A DNA stretch of 64,000 nucleotides from Neomoorella stamsii (GTDB taxonomy: Bacteria; Bacillota; DSM-521; Neomoorellales; Neomoorellaceae). Under the pieces are notes generated by a model. The model ran no database searches and was not told the origin of the DNA. It was given only the letters and a program-made list of their open reading frames with translations. This document shows positions 60,052 to 64,000 of this stretch, piece by piece. A program made the position numbers and the translations under genes. Position 1 is the stretch's first letter. Each line of letters starts with the position of its first letter. The DNA lies in the NCBI RefSeq assembly GCF_002995805.1, contig NZ_PVXL01000045.1, forward strand, positions 1 to 64,000. Reading direction: 5' to 3'.

Positions 60052-60528
60052 GTGTATTATATCAGTCCTACCAGGGGTCGCCTGACGGCTGAAGAAATGT
60101 TTGCCGACATGATGCAGTTTATCGAGGCCAATCCCGAGGCCCAGTACAAGATCATTATAGGTTCGGATTCCCAGGCCCGGGTCCGTACCTGCTTTGTTAC
60201 GGCGGTCATAGTCCACCAGGTGGGCAGGGGGGCACGCTACTATTATAGCAAGAGGTACCAGCGCAAGATTACGTCCCTGCGCCAGAAGATCTTTTATGAA
60301 ACGGCTTTGAGCCTGGAAACGGCCAGCTTTATCGCCCAGAAGCTGGCGGCCAACGGTCATGCTGATCTCAACCTGGAGATCCACCTGGACATCGGGCCCA
60401 ACGGTAATACCAGGGAATTAATCCGGGAAATTGTCGGCATGGTGGTGGGCAGCGGTTTTGCCGCCAAGATCAAACCCTATTCCTGCGGGGCCTCCAAGGT
60501 AGCCGATAAGTACACCAAGAGCGGCTAA
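60052..60528 (+). CDS. DUF458 / YkuK-type RNase H-like protein
   Basis: A 158-residue protein: YYISPTRGRLTAEEMFADMM, IIIGSDSQARVRTCFVTAVI with Asp in a RNase H-like first strand, and EIHLDIGPNGNTRELIREIV. It matches the YkuK/DUF458 family of unknown function. GTG 60052 is chosen because GAAAGAAGGTGA ends six bases before; GTG 60043 overlaps the ksgA stop and that site. Probably co-transcribed with ksgA. Confidence 0.85.
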   Translation: MYYISPTRGRLTAEEMFADMMQFIEANPEAQYKIIIGSDSQARVRTCFVTAVIVHQVGRGARYYYSKRYQRKITSLRQKIFYETALSLETASFIAQKLAANGHADLNLEIHLDIGPNGNTRELIREIVGMVVGSGFAAKIKPYSCGASKVADKYTKSG

Positions 60529-60601
60529 GGGTGAAAATACGTTGGAGCACGGCATAAAAAGTTAAATGGAGCCAGGGAGTAAATTACGAGTGCTTATGTA
60601 A

Positions 60602-60645
60602 AAGAGGTGGCCACCCTTATACCCCGGGGTTGCCACCTCTTCTAG
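60602..60645. terminator. Bidirectional terminator
   Basis: AAGAGGTGGC (60602-60611) pairs with GCCACCTCTT (60632-60641); the loop contains a CCCCGGGG palindrome. It lies between the converging YkuK-type gene and the LysM hydrolase gene. Confidence 0.7.
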
Positions 60646-60669
60646 TTAGATAGACTGGTCCCGTACTTT

Positions 60670-61455
60670 TTAACGGGCAAAGACATGGTTGCCAATCTGG
60701 GTAATAATGGTCCGTGTCCAAACCCAGGAATATGCTGGAACTAAAGCTGGATTCCAGAAATAGAGGGCACCGCCGCTGGGATCATAGCCCCGCAGGGCTT
60801 CGCGGGCCGCCTGGTAGGCAGTAGCATTGGGAGTCAGGTAAAACTGGCCGTCGTTTACCGAAGTGAAGGCGTCAGGGTCATAGATGACACCGGCAATGGT
60901 ACTGGGAAAGCGACCATCCCGGGTACGGTTAATGGCCACTGCGGCTACGGCTACTTGGCCGGCATAGGGTTCGCCCCGGGCTTCGCCATAGACCAGGTGG
61001 GCTAGCAGGTCCAGGTCGCTGGCACTATAATCAGTGCTTGTCCCCCGGGAGGCCGCGGGCTGGTAGGATCCGGCCGGGATGCGTAAGACCTGTCCCGGGT
61101 AAATGACATCGCTGGTGAGATTATTGGCGACCATAATTTGCTGGTAGGACAGGCCGTAGCGTTGACCGATAAGGAAGAGGGTATCGCCGGGCTGGACGAC
61201 GTAAGTACTGCCGCCCTGGTCAGGAACCCAGAGGGTCTGGCCGGGATAGATCCATGTACTGCTCAAGTTATTCGCTTGTTGGAGTTCCCAGGCGCTGATC
61301 CCATAGCGCTGGCCGATAAGATAGAGGGTATCGCCGGGCTGGACGGTGTAAGTGGCGGCGGCTGCTGTGCCGGCAAAGGCGGAGATGCCAATTAGCAGGA
61401 AACAAGCCAGGCAAAATAGCCGCAGGCTGGCATAAATTACCCTAGAAATTGCCAT
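60670..61455 (-). CDS. LysM-domain cell wall hydrolase, SleB/CwlJ-type
   Basis: A 261-residue exported protein: signal peptide (LFCLACFLLIGISAFAGTAAA), two LysM repeats (TYTVQPGDTLYLIGQRYG and TYVVQPGDTLFLIGQRYG with their VPDQ/RIPAG ends) and a C-terminal Hydrolase_2 domain (LAHLVYGEARGEPYAGQVAV with catalytic Glu; GGALYFWNPALVPAYSW). Likely a spore cortex or wall hydrolase. ATG 61455 follows AAGGAG by only three bases. The 235-base gap upstream shows no other clear feature. Confidence 0.92.
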   Translation of the reverse strand: MAISRVIYASLRLFCLACFLLIGISAFAGTAAAATYTVQPGDTLYLIGQRYGISAWELQQANNLSSTWIYPGQTLWVPDQGGSTYVVQPGDTLFLIGQRYGLSYQQIMVANNLTSDVIYPGQVLRIPAGSYQPAASRGTSTDYSASDLDLLAHLVYGEARGEPYAGQVAVAAVAINRTRDGRFPSTIAGVIYDPDAFTSVNDGQFYLTPNATAYQAAREALRGYDPSGGALYFWNPALVPAYSWVWTRTIITQIGNHVFAR

Positions 61456-61690
61456 CAACTCCTTCGATTTAACTTCTATCTCTAGGCCTGTCATCCAGCT
61501 TACTACCATTATACATTTAATTACCATGGCCCGTCATTGCTAAATAGTTGCCAGGAACGGCGTATTATGGTAACTTTACATAATATCCAAGCAGAATATG
61601 GCAAGTTGCTGCAGTGGGTACCGCCCTCACCCCCTTGAGTCTCGGGGCATAAAATAGAATGATACAGGGTTTAGGGGGGAGGGAAGCAGG

Positions 61691-62602
61691 TTGAAAAACA
61701 TTAAGCCCGGAGATATCGTGGCACGGAAAAAATACGGTAAAGATATCTTTTTCAAAGTAAAGTCACTTATTATAACTGATGCAGGAGAAACTACTGCCAT
61801 TTTGCGGGGACTGGATGTCCGGCTGGTAGCTGATGCCCCCCTGGAGGACCTGGAGCTGCAACCGGCCGAAGAAGTGCTGCGTTACCGCCACAGCGATATT
61901 CAAAAACACAGCCTTTGTTTCCGGCGGATTTTGCAGCGCCGGGAAGCCGAGAGGGAGTTTTTTTTATTGCGGGGTGAACGGCCCGGCCCGGGAGAAAGGG
62001 AGCCGGAAAAACAGGAAGGTGCCCCTGGTGATGGTTTTTTTGAGGTACCGGGCCGGGTGCTGCATATCGACGGTGACGAGGAATACCTGGATAAGTGCCT
62101 CCATGCCTATGAGCAGCTAAAAATACCGGCCCAGGGCGTGTGCCTGCCAGAAGAACAGCAGGCGGCTAAAGTGAAGGAGCTTTTAAAGGAATATACCCCC
62201 GATATTCTGGTCCTTACGGGTCATGATGGCCTGATCAGGGAAAAAAATAATACTTTTGCCGATCTGGATAACTACCGCCATTCGAAGCACTTTGTAGCGG
62301 CAGTAAGGGCAGCCAGGACTTTAAGGCCCACCCATGATGACCTGGTTATTTTTGCCGGGGCCTGCCAGTCCCATTATGAAGCCTTGCTTAAGGCCGGAGC
62401 CACCTTTGCCAGCTCACCCCGGCGGGTTTTAATTCATGCCTACGACCCGGTTTTTGTAGTGGAGCGGATTGCCTATAGTTCCATTGAAAAAACCCTGGGC
62501 CCGGCGGATATAATCAAAGATACCATCACCGGCAATGAAGGTATAGGGGGTATAGAGATTAAAGGTAAACTGCGTCTGGGTTATCCTACTTCCCCTTATT
62601 GA
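61691..62602 (+). CDS. yabG: Sporulation-specific protease YabG
   Basis: A 303-residue cysteine-type protease of spore coat maturation. Typical parts: IKPGDIVARKKYGKDIFFKV, HSLCFRRILQRR, VLHIDGDEEYLDKCLHAYE, ILVLTGHDGLIREKNN, FAGACQSHYEALLKAGATFA and the tail IGGIEIKGKLRLGYP. TTG 61691 lies after GGGGGGAGGGAAG. Sits between ksgA and veg as in Bacillus. Confidence 0.94.
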   Translation: MKNIKPGDIVARKKYGKDIFFKVKSLIITDAGETTAILRGLDVRLVADAPLEDLELQPAEEVLRYRHSDIQKHSLCFRRILQRREAEREFFLLRGERPGPGEREPEKQEGAPGDGFFEVPGRVLHIDGDEEYLDKCLHAYEQLKIPAQGVCLPEEQQAAKVKELLKEYTPDILVLTGHDGLIREKNNTFADLDNYRHSKHFVAAVRAARTLRPTHDDLVIFAGACQSHYEALLKAGATFASSPRRVLIHAYDPVFVVERIAYSSIEKTLGPADIIKDTITGNEGIGGIEIKGKLRLGYPTSPY

Positions 62603-62644
62603 AAATATCTTAATAACAAAGGTGAAATTATACCATTATTCCCC

Positions 62645-62715
62645 TTGACAATAAGCCGGCTCCTCTAGTAAAATAAACATTATGACTTGACACCACCCCC
62701 TTACTGTTGTATAAT
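62645..62715 (+). promoter_or_regulatory. Tandem promoters for veg
   Basis: Upstream one: TTGACA (62645-62650), 18 bases, TAAAAT (62669-62674). Downstream one: TTGACA (62687-62692), 17 bases, TATAAT (62710-62715), a perfect consensus. The Bacillus veg promoter is also exceptionally strong. Confidence 0.88.
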
Positions 62716-62745
62716 AAAGTATACGCGGAAAGAGGGTGGTCTTTT

Positions 62746-63021
62746 TTGGCAGGTAAAGAAGTACTGGCAACTATTAGAGAGGACCTGGAGTCCCGGGTAG
62801 GCCAGAAGGTAAGACTAAGAGCCAACCGCGGGCGGAAAAAGATCCTGGAGAGGACCGGTATACTGGAAAAGACTTACCCCAACATCTTTGTAATCCGACT
62901 GGAAGAGCAGAAAAGCCCGGAACGCCGGATATCCTTCAGCTATACCGATGTCCTTACCAATACAGTAGAATTAATGGTTGAGGGTGAGAGCGGTATTAAA
63001 AAACTGGGTGCCAAACATTAA
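62746..63021 (+). CDS. veg: Veg protein (biofilm/sporulation-associated)
   Basis: A 91-residue protein: AGKEVLATIREDLESRVGQK, LRANRGRKKILERTGILEKT, PNIFVIRLEEQ, ISFSYTDVLTNTVEL. These match Veg, an abundant small protein linked to biofilm matrix control in Bacillus. TTG 62746 after GAGGGTGGT; the frame upstream has no similarity. Ended by a strong terminator. Confidence 0.94.
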   Translation: MAGKEVLATIREDLESRVGQKVRLRANRGRKKILERTGILEKTYPNIFVIRLEEQKSPERRISFSYTDVLTNTVELMVEGESGIKKLGAKH

Positions 63022-63055
63022 AAAGCTATCAGGCCAAACCTGATAGCTTTTTTGT
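63021..63055 (+). terminator. Terminator after veg
   Basis: AAAAGCTATCAGG (63021-63033), loop CCAAA, CCTGATAGCTTTT (63039-63051), then TT. Perfect 13-bp stem. Confidence 0.95.
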
Positions 63056-63084
63056 ATCCTCAATAATTGCATATTTTGGGTTTC

Positions 63085-63119
63085 CCCACCCCATACTAGC
63101 AGCAGGGGTGGGTTTTTTT
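63085..63119 (+). terminator. Terminator-like hairpin overlapping the etfB ribosome binding site
   Basis: CCCACCCC (63085-63092) pairs perfectly with GGGGTGGG (63105-63112) around a 12-base loop, followed by seven T (63113-63119). The 3' arm GGGGTGGG is also the only plausible ribosome binding site for etfB, eight bases before TTG 63121. It could act as a leader attenuator, or sequester the site until an upstream ribosome or factor opens it. Confidence 0.7.
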
Positions 63120-63120
63120 G

Positions 63121-63930
63121 TTGCAGATGGTGGTCTGTGTCAAGCAGGTGCCGGACACGGCTGAGGTCAGAATCGACCCCCGGACCAATACCCTGGTCCG
63201 GGCCGGGGTACCGGCCATTATCAACCCCTTTGATGCCCATGCCGTGGAGGCCGCGGTTCGGTTAAAGGAAAAGTACGGCGGCCGGGTTACGGCCCTGTCC
63301 ATGGGACCGCCCCAGGCCGCAGAGGTCCTGCGGCGGGCCCTGGGTATGGGGGCCGACCGGGCTATCCTCCTCACCGACCGGGCCTTTGCCGGTTCCGATA
63401 CCCTGGCCACCAGCTATATCCTGGCCCGGGCCATCGAAGTCATTAACCGGGAAACCCCGGTTGACCTGGTCTTTTGCGGCAAGCAGGCTATTGACGGTGA
63501 TACGGCCCAGGTAGGGCCGGGGATTGCCACCCGGCTGGGTTTCACCCAGCTGACCTATTGTATGGCCATTGACGCCGTAGATTTGGAACAGGGGTACATC
63601 CAGGTCCAGCGCAAGCTGGAAGGAAAGCGGGAAATCATCCGCGGCCGGTTGCCGGCCCTGTTAACGGTGGTTAAGGACTTGAATGAACTGCGTTATCCTT
63701 CCCTGCCGGCCTTAATCAGGGCGGCGCGGGCAACCATCACCACCTGGAGCAAAGATAACCTGGATCTTGACCCGGCGCAAATTGGCCTCAAAGGCTCCCC
63801 TACTTCCGTCCGGCGCATCTTTGCCCCGCCGGCGCGGCCGGGCGGGGAGATAATTCCCGGCGAGCCCCGGGCAGCGGCGGTAGCCCTGGTAGCCAGGCTG
63901 GTGCAGATGAAGGTTATAGCTGATAAATAA
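63121..63930 (+). CDS. etfB: Electron transfer flavoprotein, beta subunit
   Basis: A 269-residue EtfB: VVCVKQVPDTAEVRIDPRTN, IINPFDAHAVEAAVRLKEKY, FCGKQAIDGDTAQVGPGIA (nucleotide-binding), and RLPALLTVVKDLNELRYPSL. Partner is EtfA directly after. In anaerobes such pairs confurcate or bifurcate electrons between NADH, ferredoxin and quinones or enoyl-CoA. TTG 63121 is used in my reading; TTG 63118 or ATG 63127 are possible. Confidence 0.93.
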   Translation: MQMVVCVKQVPDTAEVRIDPRTNTLVRAGVPAIINPFDAHAVEAAVRLKEKYGGRVTALSMGPPQAAEVLRRALGMGADRAILLTDRAFAGSDTLATSYILARAIEVINRETPVDLVFCGKQAIDGDTAQVGPGIATRLGFTQLTYCMAIDAVDLEQGYIQVQRKLEGKREIIRGRLPALLTVVKDLNELRYPSLPALIRAARATITTWSKDNLDLDPAQIGLKGSPTSVRRIFAPPARPGGEIIPGEPRAAAVALVARLVQMKVIADK

Positions 63931-63943
63931 TGGAGGCATACCC

Positions 63944-64000
63944 ATGCCGGCTGATACAGCGAATACCGGTTATCGCGGCGTCTGGGTCTTTATTGAACAG
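63944..64000 (+). CDS. etfA: Electron transfer flavoprotein, alpha subunit (5' end only)
   Basis: Nineteen codons to the window edge: ATG 63944 after ATGGAGG (63930-63936), reading MPADTANTGYRGVWVFIEQ. The GVWVFIEQ segment is the first strand of EtfA, and the position after etfB supports it. The gene runs out of the window. Confidence 0.8.
   Translation, partial: MPADTANTGYRGVWVFIEQ

Overview
The window looks like chromosome of a thermophilic, acetogenic, spore-forming Firmicute close to Moorella (inference from gene content and order). The evidence is GC-rich coding sequence with many GTG and TTG starts, strong Shine-Dalgarno sites, sporulation genes (bofA, pdaB, yabG, veg, abrB, SleB-like hydrolase), a T-box, ferredoxin-linked oxidoreductases and Etf genes. 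From about 28 kb onward the order serS / tadA / SRP RNA / dnaX / ybaB / recR / yaaL / bofA / ... / tmk / holB / ricT / yabA / rsmI / abrB / metG / tatD / yabE / ksgA / yabG / veg follows the origin-proximal order known from Bacillus subtilis, with insertions and some missing members (rnmV, yaaQ, yaaR and trmN6 are not seen).

Region 1 (0.1-19.5 kb) is one long plus-strand catabolic island: a truncated DeoR regulator, two or three sugar kinases and isomerases, a LacI regulator with two operator-like palindromes, an AT-rich ribose-type ABC transporter, two UroD-family (MtaA-like) proteins and a DUF4432 epimerase-like protein. These lead into a bacterial microcompartment (BMC) locus: two BMC-H, one BMC-P, one PduT-type BMC-T with Cys38, PduL, a CoA-acylating aldehyde dehydrogenase, PduS, acetate kinase and, as signature enzyme, a class II fructose-bisphosphate-aldolase-type enzyme. 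This aldolase has an internal insertion holding five cysteines and an amphipathic helix that looks like an encapsulation peptide. My reading is that an imported sugar is phosphorylated and cleaved to DHAP plus an aldehyde, and the aldehyde is oxidised inside the shell to an acyl-CoA, acyl phosphate and acid with ATP gain. Electrons would leave through PduS/PduT, since no alcohol dehydrogenase is present.

Region 2 (19.5-24.4 kb) is an accessory patch with two toxin-antitoxin pairs, gene remnants, a fructokinase, an aminotransferase and a methyltransferase. Region 3 (24.4-32.2 kb) has a T-box-controlled serine pathway pair (aminotransferase, serA) separated by a highly structured non-coding stretch, then serS, a two-component system and a DoxX protein. 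Region 4 (32.3-34 kb) is an RNA cluster: four serine tRNAs (UGA, GCU, CGA, GGA), two arginine tRNAs (ACG, CCU), tadA, and the large SRP RNA.

Region 5 (34-37.3 kb) is dnaX-ybaB-recR-yaaL-bofA. Region 6 (37.4-46.3 kb) is a metabolic insertion: an ATPase with no canonical start codon, a four-subunit 2-oxoacid:ferredoxin oxidoreductase, a formyltransferase and a three-gene glycolate/lactate oxidase. Region 7 (46.5-64 kb) returns to the housekeeping order: pdaB, decarboxylase, tmk, holB, ricT (apparent ATA start), yabA, rsmI, abrB, metG, tatD, an inserted AAA ATPase, two tandem 3D-domain proteins, ksgA, a YkuK-type gene, a LysM hydrolase, yabG, veg, etfB and the start of etfA. I saw no transposase, CRISPR array, rRNA or replication origin.
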